64,000 nt of DNA from Vandiemenella viatica (lineage: Eukaryota > Arthropoda > Insecta > Orthoptera > Morabidae), in assembly GCA_031002005.1 (NCBI GenBank), contig CM061921.1, positions 145,733,283-145,797,282 of the forward strand, given 5' to 3'. The notes beneath the pieces are model-generated. The model worked only from the letters and a program-made list of their open reading frames with translations, was not told where the DNA came from and ran no database searches. Of this stretch, positions 10,895 to 21,680 are shown in pieces. Position numbers and translations under genes: made by a program. How positions within the stretch are numbered: the first letter of the stretch is position 1; each line of letters starts with the position of its first letter.

Positions 10895-12295
10895 GTGACA
10901 GGTTTAACGTAGGTTTAGGCCAGGGGTGTTTCTGGTGTCAAGGATATGTTGGTTGGCTAGTTCCCATCTGCGGAGTTGTGAAGGTGGTGGTGGTGTTCGG
11001 AAAAACTCTAACAGCTCTAGTTGTGAAACAGCTGTTGAGGTTGTTCGAATCATGTGAGTTGGCATGAACTGCCACTGGATGGTCAGGGTTGGAAGTATAA
11101 ACTTTTTGCCTGTGGCCATTAATCCTGTAGGATAGTTGTTGAGTGGTGAGGCCAATGTAGGAAGCATTGTAATGGAGACAGGCGAGTTGGTAAATAAGAT
11201 GAGTGGTAGAACATGTAGCATGTCAAATTATGGGAAAGGATTTCCCTGTGACAGGATTAGAGTAAGTGGTGGTGGCAGGGTGCATGCTACATGTTTTACA
11301 GCAGGTTCCGTTACAAGGGAAAGATCCCTATGGAGGTCTAGGAGAGTCAGACGGTAAATACTTGTGGACCAGGATGTTATTCAGATTGGGTGGTCTGCTG
11401 AAGCAAGTGTGGGGAGCATTGGATAAGATTTTGGGAAGAAGGGGATGCATTTCAGGGAAGGACTGTAGGAAGTCATGCCCACAGCGGAGAATCTGGTTGA
11501 TGGATTCCAAGCCAGGAAAGAACTGGGTGACGAGTGTTGATCCACGGACAGTTTTAGGAGGTGCAGAACGAGGCTTGTGGGAGATGGCTCGGGAAATTTG
11601 TTTTTCCACGAGGTCGTGGAGATATTGGTGGGAAATGAGGGCTTTGGATAGTTTTTGGGAGTAACTGGAAATTGATTCTTGGTCGGAACAGATGCATCTG
11701 CCATTGATTGCAAGGCTGTGTTGGAGGGAACGTTTGGTGTGTAAAGGGTGACAACTGTCAAAGTGCAGGTGTTGTTGTTAGTCAGTAGGTTTGATGTGTA
11801 CAGACGTGTGGAGGGCACCCTGTCGGAGAGTGATATCCACGTCAAGAAGGTGACACTGGTGTGGGAATATGACCACGTGAAATTGATGGAGTGACTTATT
11901 GAGTGAGTTGAGGAGTTCCTGGAGGAGGTCTTCCCCATGGGTCCAGATCATAAATATATCATTATGTATCTGAACCACACGAGGGGACTGAAGGGGCAGT
12001 TCTTCAGAAAAGTTTCCTCCAGACGGCCCAGGAAGAGGTTGGCATAGGACGGTATCATGTGGGTACCCATGGTAGTGCTGAGTGTCTGGTGATAAATCTG
12101 GGAGTTGAAGGATAAAGTTGGCTAGGGATATGAGACAGGATGTTCTGAGAAGACTGTTCGGAGGGCGCATATCCAAGAATTGTTGAAGGGAACTGAGGCC
12201 TTCAAGGTGAGGAATATTGGTGTACAAGGAATTTGTGTCAATGGAGACGAGGAGGGAGTCTGGGGGTAGAGGACTTAGGATTTTGGACAGACGCT
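10895..12295 (-). mobile_element. Penelope-like element PLE-A, 5'-truncated copy
   Basis: The minus strand encodes, in broken frames, reverse-transcriptase motifs (LVSIDTNSLYTNIPH, the first catalytic Asp region, near 12215-12260; an MGTRI-type motif; a degraded FxxxD-D motif near 11945, where the plus-strand arm keeps YIDDIFMIW), motif LDVDITLRQGALHTSVHIKP (about 11780-11850), the linker, and a GIY-YIG nuclease (THLIYQLACLHYNASYIG, about 11145-11200) ending near 10900. PLEs copy by target-primed reverse transcription using this RT plus GIY-YIG pair. The copy starts inside the RT domain and abuts the opposite-facing copy at 12296. Confidence 0.85.
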
Positions 12296-13246
12296 CCTCA
12301 CCTTGAAGGTCTCGGTTCCCTTCAACACTTCTTATATTCCTAGCCAACTTTATCCTCTCCAAAAACTATTTCTCCTTCAACTCCCAGATTTATCACCAGA
12401 TACACCGCACTGCCATGGGTACCCGCATAGCCCCGTCCTATGCCACCTGTTCCTGGGCCGTCTGAAGGAAAATTTTCTGAAGAACTGCCCCCTCAGTCCC
12501 CTCGTGTGGTTCAGATACATAGATGATATATTTATGATCTGGACCCATGGGGAAGACCACCTCCTGGAACTCAACTCACTCAATAAGTCACTCCATCAAT
12601 TTCACCTGGTCATATTCCCATACCAGTATCACCTTCCTTGACGAGGATATCACCTTCCGACAGGGTGTCCTCCACACGTCTGTACACATCAAACCTACTG
12701 ACTTACAACAATACCTACACTTTGACAGTTATCACCCTTTCCACACCAAACGTTCCCTCCCACACAGCCTTGCAATCAATTGCTGGCGCGTCTGTTCCGA
12801 CCAAGAATCAATTTCTAGTTACTCCCAAAAACTATCCCAAGCCCTCATTTCCCACCAATACCCCCACGACCTCGTGGAAAAAACAAATCTCTCAAGCCAT
12901 CTTCCACAAACCTCATTCTGCACCTCCTAAAACTGTCCGTGGACACGAGGCCAAAATGAAGCTATGTGGTTTATGCTTGCTCCCTAAGGTTTCTCACCAA
13001 AATATTGTGCAGTTTGGTTTGTTTTTTGTTTTTTTTTACGTGTTCAACTCGCCCTCCTGCCCTCATCTGTGGTAAGTGATGGGTCATCTTTCCCTTTCCT
13101 ATCTTATTCATAGTTTATTGTTTGTTATATGTGTTCTTTACTCATCGCAGCCTTCAACTTTGGTGAGTGATGAGTCATTTTCCCTTTCCTTTTCATTTAT
13201 ATTTCCTAAAACCAATTCCTTTTTCCTTATTTTCATTATATATATT
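12296..13246 (+). mobile_element. Penelope-like element PLE-A, opposite-facing copy
   Basis: The plus strand carries RT motifs YIDDIFMIWTHGED (12517-12560) and (DEDITFRQGVLHTSVHIKP (12640-12700), then part of the linker, then jumps at about 12950 to the PLE-A 3' UTR (AGTGATGGGTCATCTTTCC, AATTCCTTTTTCC). The GIY-YIG part is deleted. Similarity to the minus-strand copy at 11400-12250 is high over the shared stretch, so the head-to-head pair is fairly recent. The 3' UTR includes ATGAAGCTATG...ACCAAAATATTGTG, the counterpart of the hammerhead-like region in other copies. Confidence 0.8.
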
Positions 13247-13621
13247 AAAATATTTGATTATTGTAGGCCATTTCTTCTACAGTTGCTTTGTAAATTAGTA
13301 TTTGTTGTTTAATAGTACACCATTACAACTGTTGGATAACTGATATATAAATATTAGTAATCAAACTGATATGTAATTATAAGTAATATTATGCTTCCTG
13401 TATAAGAATAATTTTGGTAAATCTATAAATCATTATATTCAAAAGTCAATAACACATCACATATTGCAGCAAAACTGTGCGCTGAAAATACCTCGACGAG
13501 AAAGAAACGCGTCCGGAAAATAAAAACAATATCCAACAGCTGTAATGGCATATTATTAAACAACAAATACTAATTTACAAAGCAACTTTAGAAGAAATGG
13601 TCTACAATAATCAAATATTTT
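13247..13621 (+). repeat. PLE-C 5' terminal repeat with inverted fragment
   Basis: 13336-13621 is a direct copy of 18588-18831. The segment 13247-13335 is the reverse complement of 13534-13621, forming a stem of about 88 bp around the repeat. Confidence 0.8.
13482..13513 (+). ncRNA. Hammerhead-ribozyme-like core, PLE-C left repeat
   Basis: The order CTGA-A-(A)A..., stem CCTC/GA-rich, GAAAC GCGTC resembles a minimal type I hammerhead (CUGANGA, helix II, GAAA, very short helix III, cleavage after GUC). Here the core is CTGAAAA, so the conserved G8 is changed, and helix II (CCTC against GAGAAA) is damaged. It is probably inactive. Hammerheads in PLE terminal repeats are known; the match here is by eye. 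Confidence 0.4.
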
Positions 13622-15826
13622 TGCCAGCCCCGCCAGGCATTTCCAACAGGCCTATACAACCACTACAAGAGAACCCACATGAAACTACACAAAACAATAG
13701 AGAACACCAAGTTCAACAAGAAGTGCAAAATCAACAGTGTCATACCAAAATTTATCAATGTAAAGGTAGGTAGTTGCTCAGCTTCTTCCACCAAAACCAA
13801 GCATGCAGCAGAAAAATTATGGTTGTCAAATGAAATAAAATCCCTGTATTCAAGGAAAGATCACCTCAATCAAATACTATACAAAACACATTTAGAACTT
13901 GCTTACACCATCAATAATACTTCAGTCCTTTTGAACCTAATAGAAAAAATAGAGAAATATATATATATATAAAAACACTGTCTGAAATAAGACAAACACA
14001 TGACAAAAAGTTAGGGAAGTTGCTAAACATGCAGAATGATGACAAAGCAGATCATAATAGAACAAACACAACAAGCAGCACACACACATTCTACCCTAGA
14101 CTTGTTAACCTTACAAAAACACAACTTGAACCTAAAGAAGAAGAAATATTAACAAAAGGTCTAAAACACATCTGTGACCCTTCAGTTGAAAAATCCATAG
14201 AGAAAACCATTGTAGAATCAGAATATATACTATCACAAGAACAAAAAAACTGACAGCACATTGAACATAGGCCTGACAAGAGAGTTAATAGCAGAAGAAA
14301 TTAAAAACATAATCTCCCAAATTAAAGAAAACAAAACTGACAACAAAGACACAAAAAACGCTCAATAGATTAAAGAAAAGACTGAATACAATATAATAAT
14401 AACCAAAGCAGACAAGGGAACACGGTTGTTTTACTGGACAAAGAACAATATGTAAAGAAAACTGAAGAATTCATACATACAAACAAGATTACTCAATTGA
14501 AATCAGATCCTACAAGCAGATTCCAATCAGGACTAAAGAAAATACTTAAAATCATTAAATTCATTCTCACTGATAATCAAAAACAACATATTACACAAAC
14601 TAATCCAACTGCACCCACACTCAGGAGTCGGCCAAAACTCCACAAACCAAATATTCCAGTTAGACCAATAATAAATTTCAAAAAAACTCCAACATATTAC
14701 TTAGCTAAACATACTAACAGATACCTCGTGCAACATTACATACTAAATGAAAAACGAAGCATACAGAATACAACACAACTCATTGAATACATAAAAGACA
14801 TACACATCCCTGACACTGCAACACTGGTATAATTTGACATTCAGAACATGTATACAAATATCCCCACAGCACAAACAATTAAAATAATACACAGGAATCT
14901 ACAAACAAATAACACAGTACCAAACACACACATTAATGAGTTAATAAGCATACTAGAACTGATAATAGCACAGAACTACTTCAACTTCAACAACAATTAC
15001 TACTTACAGCAAGAGGGACTCCCTATGGGGTCACCTATATGAGGAACACTAGCTAATATCTTCATCAACTTCATTGAAGGAGAAATATTCAGTACAATAA
15101 TCCCCCCAAAAGATTTTCAGGTCCTCTATTGGTTTCGTTACGTTGATGATGTTGTATGCCTCATAAACGAACCGTTAGAACGCATAAATGAGCTACACCA
15201 GGATATAAACACACTACACATCACCTTCACACTAGAAATAGAACACAATGGCCAATTAAAGTTTCCAGACCTAACTATAGCAAAAAAACAAAACAAACAC
15301 ACATTCCAGATATACAGAAAACCCACAGCAACAGACCAAATAATACACTCCTCATCAAACCATCCACACAACCATAAACAGGCTGCAATAAGACACATTG
15401 TAACAGCCCTCATACCTGAATTTTGAATAGTATTGTACCGTATGAAGTATTTGTAGTGAGCTAAATTTTGCTTGAATATGATCTGGTATGTTTGTTTTGT
15501 AATTTCTTGTTATTCAGTGTATATAGACTTTGTTTTATGAAAGAAAATTATTTAAAGTCCATTTAATATGTTTAAGAACCGAATGGTGCAAGATAATTTC
15601 TTAAATGTTTGTAATTCCATGTATTAATGCAAGTTATGATGTCTACAGGACAATTTTCTACAGTTTGAGATGATTTCTACAAATAATTTTGTATTTAAGT
15701 ATCTCTAATTGCCATTTCTGATCATTTTGTAATGTTGTTAAGTAAATTTGTATTAATTCCGATTGTTTTTAATATGTATAAAACTGCTCTCGGGTGACTA
15801 GCTGAGTCAAGAGTGCGTTGTCACAC

Positions 15827-15864
15827 GATATTTCGGCGACTAGATTCATTGCCGCCATCTTCTG
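15827..15864 (-). ncRNA. Hammerhead-ribozyme-like core, PLE-B left arm
   Basis: This is the reverse-complement twin of the motif at 16955-16992 and has the same core: CAGAAGA, helix II GGCG/CGCC, GAAATATC. See that entry for the reading. Confidence 0.45.
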
Positions 15865-16079
15865 GTGAAGTGCCGGGTGCAGCGGAATGGCTCAGTTCTT
15901 ATAGCCTGCCAGGTGGCCTAGTGCGCGGGAGTGTTGAGCGCGTCCGTGATTGGTCGGCGTAGGCACCGCCCGGCCGCCGGAGTGGGGGTAGTGCTGGTGC
16001 GCCTAGCTGGTGCTCAGTTGAGTCGGGCGCCTCACGTCGTGCGGGCCTCGGCAGCGCCGCTGACGCATCGCTTCGATGA

Positions 16080-16779
16080 CCGGCGTCCAAGCATCACTGA
16101 GTTGGTACCCGCCGTCTCGGTTTACAAGGTTTGAGGCAAGACGAATTTCAACAGCTTCCGTGAGAATGCTGTCCCAGAAACCTTTAGCGTGTGCCAGTAC
16201 TCTGGTGCTTTCAAAATCGAATTCATGGCCCTGTTCGAGGCTGTGTTCTGCCACCGCTGACTTTTCCTTTTGCCCTAGACGAACGTGCCGAGCATGTTCT
16301 AAACATCTCTGGTTGATACACCGTATTGTCTGCCCGATGTACCTTTTCCCGCATTCACAAGGGATGCAGTATACCCCAGGCGTCCGCTGAGCCAGGTCAT
16401 CCTTGGGAGATCGCAGGATGTTTTTTAGTTTCGGCGGTGGAAGGTATATAGTTTTAATCCCACTTTTTGCTAGAACCCACCCTATCCTCGACGTTGTGGC
16501 ACCAGAGTACGGCAGGAAGGCCAGACGATCCGGTGGTTCCTTATCGGCGTTGTTAAGCCTGCGTCTGGGTTCGCGGAAAGCCTGTCCTATCTGACTTTCA
16601 GAATACCCGTTGCGTCTGAAGGTCTGGCGCAAGTGGTTCAGTTCCCCCGGTAGGCTGTCAGCGTCACATATCTCCCGAGCCCTGTGAACTAGTGTGGTGA
16701 GCACCGTCTTGCGTTGCGCTGGATGGTGATGGCTACGCGCGTTCAAGTATAGGTCCTTGTGTATAGGTTTCCTGTACAC
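16080..16779 (-). CDS. PLE-B RT tail, linker and GIY-YIG endonuclease (partial)
   Basis: An open frame of about 230 codons from the RT thumb region (YRKPIHKDLYLNARSHHHP, first ~25 residues) through a linker (LPGELNHLRQTFRRNGY; PPKLKNILRSPKDDLA) to a GIY-YIG nuclease: GVYCIPCECGKRYIGQT with the CCHH-type Cys pair, ARHVRLGQ and SAVAEHSLEQGHEFDF. The GIY-YIG enzyme nicks target DNA to prime reverse transcription. The RT catalytic motifs are absent, so the copy cannot move by itself. The frame continues leftwards into the terminal repeat and stops at about 16003. No start codon is expected because the 5' side is cut off by truncation. Confidence 0.85.
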
Positions 16780-16954
16780 AGACGCGAGGCGCCCAACTCA
16801 ACTGAGCACCAGCTAGGCGCACCAGCACTACCCCCACTCCGGCGGCCGGGCGGTGCCTACGCCGACCAATCACGGACGCGCTTAACACTCCCGCGCACTG
16901 GGCCACCTGGCAGGCTATAAGAACTGAGCCATTCCGCTGCACCCGGCACTTCAC

Positions 16955-16992
16955 CAGAAGATGGCGGCAATGAATCTAGTCGCCGAAATATC
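16955..16992 (+). ncRNA. Hammerhead-ribozyme-like core, PLE-B right arm
   Basis: CAGAAGA, then T, GGCG...CGCC (helix II, 4 bp with a ~14-nt loop), GAAA, a 2-nt closed helix III (A-TA-T) and C as the cleavage base. Helix I can form 3 bp (CAC at 16952-16954 with GTG at 16993-16995). The expected CUGANGA is changed at U4 to A, and an extra U precedes helix II, so activity is doubtful. Hammerheads are reported in PLE terminal repeats of other animals. Confidence 0.45.
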
Positions 16993-18587
16993 GTGTGACA
17001 ACGCACTCTTGACTCGGCTAGTCACCCGAGAGCAGTTTATACATTCTCAACGCCGAGAAAGACTTCGTTCTTATATATGTTTTTAATATGTTTGATTGTT
17101 TGAGTGATTGTTAATGTTCGAGAAACATCGGGCGGATGCCTTTGAAGAATTCTCGTAATTTCGATAGAGACTATATAAACAGATCGGCTGGACATAGCAG
17201 TTAGTGGACATAATTCATTCATTCAGTTTTACAGAGAGATTCATCCAGTTAGTTTTTCAAGTAGAGTTCACAGAGATTTTATTTGTGACAGCTCAGAAGT
17301 GCATCTCTGTATTGTATCTATGCTTGTGAATATCGCTGACTTCGTTTTGAGCAAATAAACAAATCTACAACATAACCTTCTGGTGGACTTTTTAATTAAT
17401 CAATATATATAAATTAAACCACCGAAGAACCTAATTACATGCTGAACAGAATAAACAGAATCCCCTTAACAAAACAAAATTACCAAAAAGAAATCAGTAC
17501 CATAAAAGAAATAGCCAAGAACAATGGATACACAACACACATGGTTGATACATTAAACAGAAAGATAATGAATAATTTGGAAAAAGCTAAAATAAAGAAT
17601 AACATCACTACACTACACCAAGTCAGCAACCAAAGCACAAACACTTCAACAACAGTGACACCTCAAATCACACAAACATCCAACAACAGGGAACACAATA
17701 AAAAGAAATGGTATACTATGACATATTCAAACACACACACAGGGTAACAAATATATTCAAAAAACAAGGGATAAACATTGCTCTCAAAACAGACAACTCA
17801 ATACAAAATCAAATCAGAACACAATCACAAATAAACTAATTCAATAACTCTGGCATATACCAACTGACATGTCAGAACTGTGTGGCAGTTTACATCGGCC
17901 AAACAAGGAGACAATTCCAGACAAGATATAAGGAACACATGCGAGCCTTAAAGTACAGCAATCATTCAACTTTCGTCGAACACCTCTTAGACAAAAATCA
18001 TTTCCCCACAAATTTAAATGTAGACATGAAAATCCTAACAACAAACAACACAAAACACAATATTTTAACTCCGCAAGAAAATTATCAATCTCAGAAAAAC
18101 ACGTACTTAATGACCATGTAAACTTAACCATCCAAACCTTGTTCAAGCTAATAAAAATTGAAACTGACGTAAAACAATGTCAAACACACAAAACGCCACC
18201 ACAGCAGTAATATAATACCACGTTCCGTCTCCACCATCCACCACCTATGCACATTTAGCTAAAACAAAGCAAAACACACACACACACAAATTCAATTACG
18301 AAATTCAAACTCGCCGCTCACTAAACTATCGATAGAGCACCGTCAAGAAAACAGCAGAACAGCATAAGCGCGCACATAGAGTTTGAAAATGTCGTGCATT
18401 GAAAACTATGCCTCAAAATTGATTGCTAGTCAAGTCACGAGAGCAAACTATACCAAGTGCAATAGAACGTGCTGGTTGGGGTCGCAGGCGAGCAACGACC
18501 ACACCTCAAAATGAAAATGTAAAATGTAAGTTACAATATAAAACCTATCCTAGTATACTTGTGTAAACAAAACGTCTTGCATGATAA

Positions 18588-18831
18588 TCCAAAACTGATA
18601 TATAAATATTAGTAATCAAACTGATATATAAATATAAGTAATATTATGCTTCCTATGTAAGAATAATTTTGGTAAATCTATAAATCATTATATTCAAAAG
18701 TCAATAACAAATCACATATTACAGCAAAACTGTACGCTGAAGATACCTCAACGAGAGGCGAAACGCGTCTGGAAAATAAAAACAATATCCAACAGTTGTA
18801 ATGGCGTGTTATTAAACAACAAATACTGATA
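18588..18831 (+). repeat. PLE-C 3' terminal repeat
   Basis: Direct repeat of 13336-13580, from AACTGATATATAAATATTAG to AACAACAAATACT. It differs at scattered single bases, which indicates an old insertion. Confidence 0.8.
18737..18769 (+). ncRNA. Hammerhead-ribozyme-like core, PLE-C right repeat
   Basis: CTGAAGA, TA, helix II CCTC-AACGA-GAGG, C, GAAAC GCGTC. The core CUGANGA and GAAA are intact; helix III is an ultrashort A-C..G-U pair closing a 2-nt loop, ending in GUC where cleavage would fall. Two unpaired bases between A9 and helix II and a weak helix I reduce confidence. This copy is better preserved than the one at 13482. Confidence 0.5.
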
Positions 18832-19279
18832 CATATTTAAAGGTATCAATTAGTGTTTTTTTTTTAAATCCCAGAAATTGCATTAATTTAATGAAAACAC
18901 TTTTATATATTTTCAAAGGTATCAATTAGCGTTTTAAAATGTGACAACCTCTTAGTCAATGCCAAGTAGAAAAAATTCTTTCATGGGGTCATAAAACAGC
19001 AACAGTCTCTGTTTTATATTCTGCAATGTTAATGGAAAAACACAAGCTCTATTGCAAAATATAACTGCAGGAGGTCCCTCAAATCGGTGACTGTTGTGCA
19101 TCTTCAGGTAACAAACTTCTACTGCAGCTCCGGAGTGACACTTTGACTTGGCTGTTCCCGAATACTCGTCAGATGATATCCAAAAGGACTTTTGTTTTGA
19201 TGCAGGCGTATTAGAAGACCACATTTCTACATGACTGATTGAGCAATATTATGCAAGGAATTAGGAGAAGTGTATGGAA
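18832..19279 (-). other. Unassigned; contains a 90-codon ORF of unknown origin
   Basis: A pair of short direct repeats (AAAGGTATCAATTAG at about 18839 and 18917) follows PLE-C. On the minus strand 18952-19224 is open for 90 codons, including KCHSGAAVEVCYLKMHNSHR. I do not recognise it. It may be chance or part of an old element. Confidence 0.3.
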
Positions 19280-20130
19280 TATATGCAATGTCCATAAAAT
19301 AAACTCTCATACCACCAAACCTGTCACTGGTGAAAATTTTCCCATCATAGGACACACACACCACCTGTGAAACCTCCTATGTAATATACCAGCTAACCTG
19401 CACCACTGCCTGGCTTCCTACATAAGTTTGACCATTAATCCACTAGCCATAAAATAGCCACCGGCAGATGATATTAACCTGGAATCCAAACCACCCAGTA
19501 GCTGTCCATACCATCTCCCATGACTCTAATAACTTTCTTGTTTCACAGTCCGTACTATCAGAATACTCCCAAATAGCAGCAGCCCCTCTAAACTCAGAAG
19601 GTACTTACAAGTACAAACTGGACACAAGAAAATTCAAAATTGAAGATAATATCCAGCCATTACTTTTACTTTCATTTACCCTCTCCTTGCCTCTATTCCT
19701 ACTATCTAAATTGAACCACTGCTAATCAGACGTGGTGCTTAACTTGGTTTAATTTTTATTTATTTGTCCATTTTTATACTTGTATTGTTAAGATTTTATT
19801 ATATTATTCTGCTTTTTTTGCCAATCAGTGATTATTTTTTATATTTCTCAGGTATCAAGCTCAAATCACTACCCCTCTTCATGTCCACTCATTGAATTTA
19901 CCCCCATGATGTTTCTGGATAACAGTTACTCTGTTAGGCAGTATCCTAGAACACCCACTCTCCATTGTGTTCTCTAGTTGATAAAGGGCTAAGATCTGAA
20001 AATTTCTGTCATTTGTGTTTTTGTCTGTTTTATTTGTTCGTGCCACACAACCATCATTTGAGGTATGTTGTGGTTCATTGTAATGCCAAAGTACATATGC
20101 ATACAAATAAAAATGTAATATTTAATAATG
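19280..20130 (+). mobile_element. PLE-A fragment: GIY-YIG region and 3' end
   Basis: The start matches the linker-to-nuclease stretch of the copy at 28120 (…CCTGTCACTGGTGAAAA, reading PVTGE.FPI). The nuclease and C-terminal tail (FTVRTIRILPN.S..SKLRRY) are broken by stops. It continues into the 3' UTR with a TTGATAAAGGG...CTGAAAATTTCTG block, the counterpart of the hammerhead-like block of other PLE-A copies. Confidence 0.65.
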
Positions 20131-20491
20131 AGGATATTAGAGGGCAATAGAATAAAGTGAATAAAAGCACCAATAAATAAAGGAAAAAATAATTGTTGAA
20201 ATTATTAATAAATAACCAAAAAGTAATGGGTTTACTGGTAGAGAGTTATCAGAGAGGGAGGCCAGTTGGGTTTCTGGTATCCATGGTATTTTGGTAGGCT
20301 AGTTGTAGAGTAGTTCAGATGCAATGGAGGTTTCTGGAGAAACTGACCGCTTCCACTAAAGCAGTTATTGAAATTATTAGAGTTGTCTGTATTGTCATGG
20401 GCAGCTACTGGCAGGTATATGTTGTGGCTGTGGATTGCTTACCTGAGGCTAATCATTCTGATTGGTATTGAGACCTATGTTTGACCTAGTG

Positions 20492-20787
20492 TAGTGTCGG
20501 ATCCAGGGGGGGGGGGGTTAGGGGGCTCAAAGCCCCCCCCCCAAAGTTATAGGTCCACCCCCGACATTGTAATTTTTGGAAACTGGAGATTTTTTTTTAG
20601 CTCTACTAATCTTTTGAAGGTAGCATGAGCATAATAAAGCCTACCCCTGCCCGACTTCCCCTCCCCCCCCAGTAAAATCTGCTCAAGCTCCCCCCCAAAC
20701 CAGTATCCACTCCAGCCTCCCCCCAAACAAAAACTGCTCAAGCACCCCCCCCCCCCCTCCAAAACCAAATTCCTGGATCTGTCACTG
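20492..20787. mobile_element. hAT-type MITE with homopolymer G/C runs
   Basis: The ends AGTGTCGGATCCAGG and CCTGGATCTGTCACT are inverted repeats resembling the CAGTGGCGGATCCAG ends of hAT elements. Long runs of G near the left and C near the right (up to 14) are striking. No ORF. An 8-bp duplication is not clear (flanks ACCTAGTG and GGTGGAAG). Confidence 0.6.
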
Positions 20788-21680
20788 GGTGGAAGGTTAG
20801 TTGATATATAAGCTGCATTGTTGTTAAAGTTGCATGTCTAATAATGGGAAATCACTGTGTTGGAATGGAATAGGTTGTAGTAGAGGGATGCTTAATGCAA
20901 GTTTTAGAGCAAGGTCTGTTACAAGGAAAAGGTCCATGTGGTGGGGTTTGGAGAATCCAGAGAGTGTTTGTGGTCCAAGATTTTTGAGATTGGACGGTCT
21001 GCTGAAAAATGTGGGGAACAGTGGGTAGAAATTTGAGGAGAAGGGTGTGTGAATTAGAGGAGGAGCATACAAAGTTGTGCACCACGTTGGAGGATCTGAC
21101 TAAGGTACTCAAGACCAGAAGAGAACTTGGTGATGAATATAGGTATCTGGTTGGTTTTTATGGGTGCAGGATGAGAATTGTTGTATGGAGGTTGGGTGAC
21201 AGCACGAGAGATTTGCTTTTGTACAAGTCCTGAAGGATAATAGTGGGAAATGAGGGATTGTGACAGATTTTGGGAGTATCGAGAGAGGGATTCTTAATCA
21301 GATGCATCTGCCATAGGTAGCAAGGCTGTAAGAAAGGGAACATTTAGAATGGATGGCATCTGTCATAGTTGGGGGTTTGAAGTGATGTGTAATGGGCACC
21401 CTGCTGTAAAACAATGTCCACATTGAGGAATGTAATGTGTGTGTGTGTAGATAAAATCGATGGAATGGCTGTATTTAAGGAAATTCAATAATCTAGGAGC
21501 TGGTTTTCAATGTGCATCCAGATTATAAATATGTCTTCCAGGTATCTGTATCACACTGTGGTTTCCAGAAAATGTTCCTCCAGGTGACCTAAGATCAGGT
21601 TGGCATAGAATGGAGTGATGTGGGTACCCATGGAAGTACCCCAAATCTGGTGATGTATTTGAGAATTGAAGAAGCAGTTT

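Larger units (their letters stand above)
15778..17077 (-). mobile_element. Penelope-like element PLE-B, 5'-truncated, inverted terminal repeats
   Basis: A 14-bp target duplication TGTTTTTAATATGT (15764-15777 and 17078-17091) defines the ends. Nearly perfect inverted repeats of about 250 bp (15781-16034 and 16785-17038) flank a GC-rich coding core on the minus strand. Inverted pLTRs are a known PLE arrangement. The coding part begins inside RT motif 7. The GC-rich core stands out from the AT-rich surroundings, and the intact reading frame and arm identity point to a recent insertion. Confidence 0.9.
15399..17436 (+). mobile_element. LTR insertion (solo LTR) carrying a nested PLE
   Basis: TGTAACAG at the left, a TATATAA box at about 17173, AATAAA near 17356, and end CCTAATT. 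It is flanked by a 4-bp target duplication ACAT (15395-15398 and 17437-17440); deleting it with one ACAT restores the PLE-C reading frame across the junction (…AAIRH then MLNRIN…). About 740 bp is LTR and the rest is PLE-B at 15778-17077. No gag-pol is present, so it is a solo LTR from recombination. It is related to the LTR at 5806-6480. Termini TG…TT with a 4-bp duplication are unusual for a TG…CA LTR, so the exact edges may shift by a few bases. Confidence 0.75.
13247..18831 (+). mobile_element. Penelope-like element PLE-C, near full length, interrupted
   Basis: Direct terminal repeats (about 13336-13621 and 18588-18831) bracket the coding region, and an inverted fragment (13247-13335 against 13534-13621) sits at the 5' end, an arrangement known for PLE pLTRs. 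The coding parts show RT motifs RPKLHKPNIPVRPII (14620-14670), FDIQNMYTNIP (14835-14865), EGLPMGSPI (15013-15040), YWFRYVDDVV (15127-15156), LKFPDL and IYRKPTATDQ (15313-15342), then LNRINRIPL (17441-17466) and the GIY-YIG domain SGIYQLTCQNCVAVYIGQT (17850-17906). In-frame stops at about 14830 and 15040 and frameshifts near the N-terminus make it a pseudogene. An LTR insertion at 15399-17436 splits it between RT and linker. Confidence 0.88.

Noticed and set aside
11266..11664. 132-codon plus-strand ORF in the PLE-A region
   Set aside because: It is the antisense shadow of the PLE linker coding on the minus strand.
18952..19224. 90-codon minus-strand ORF as a gene
   Set aside because: Unrecognised, next to PLE sequence, no start or splice evidence.
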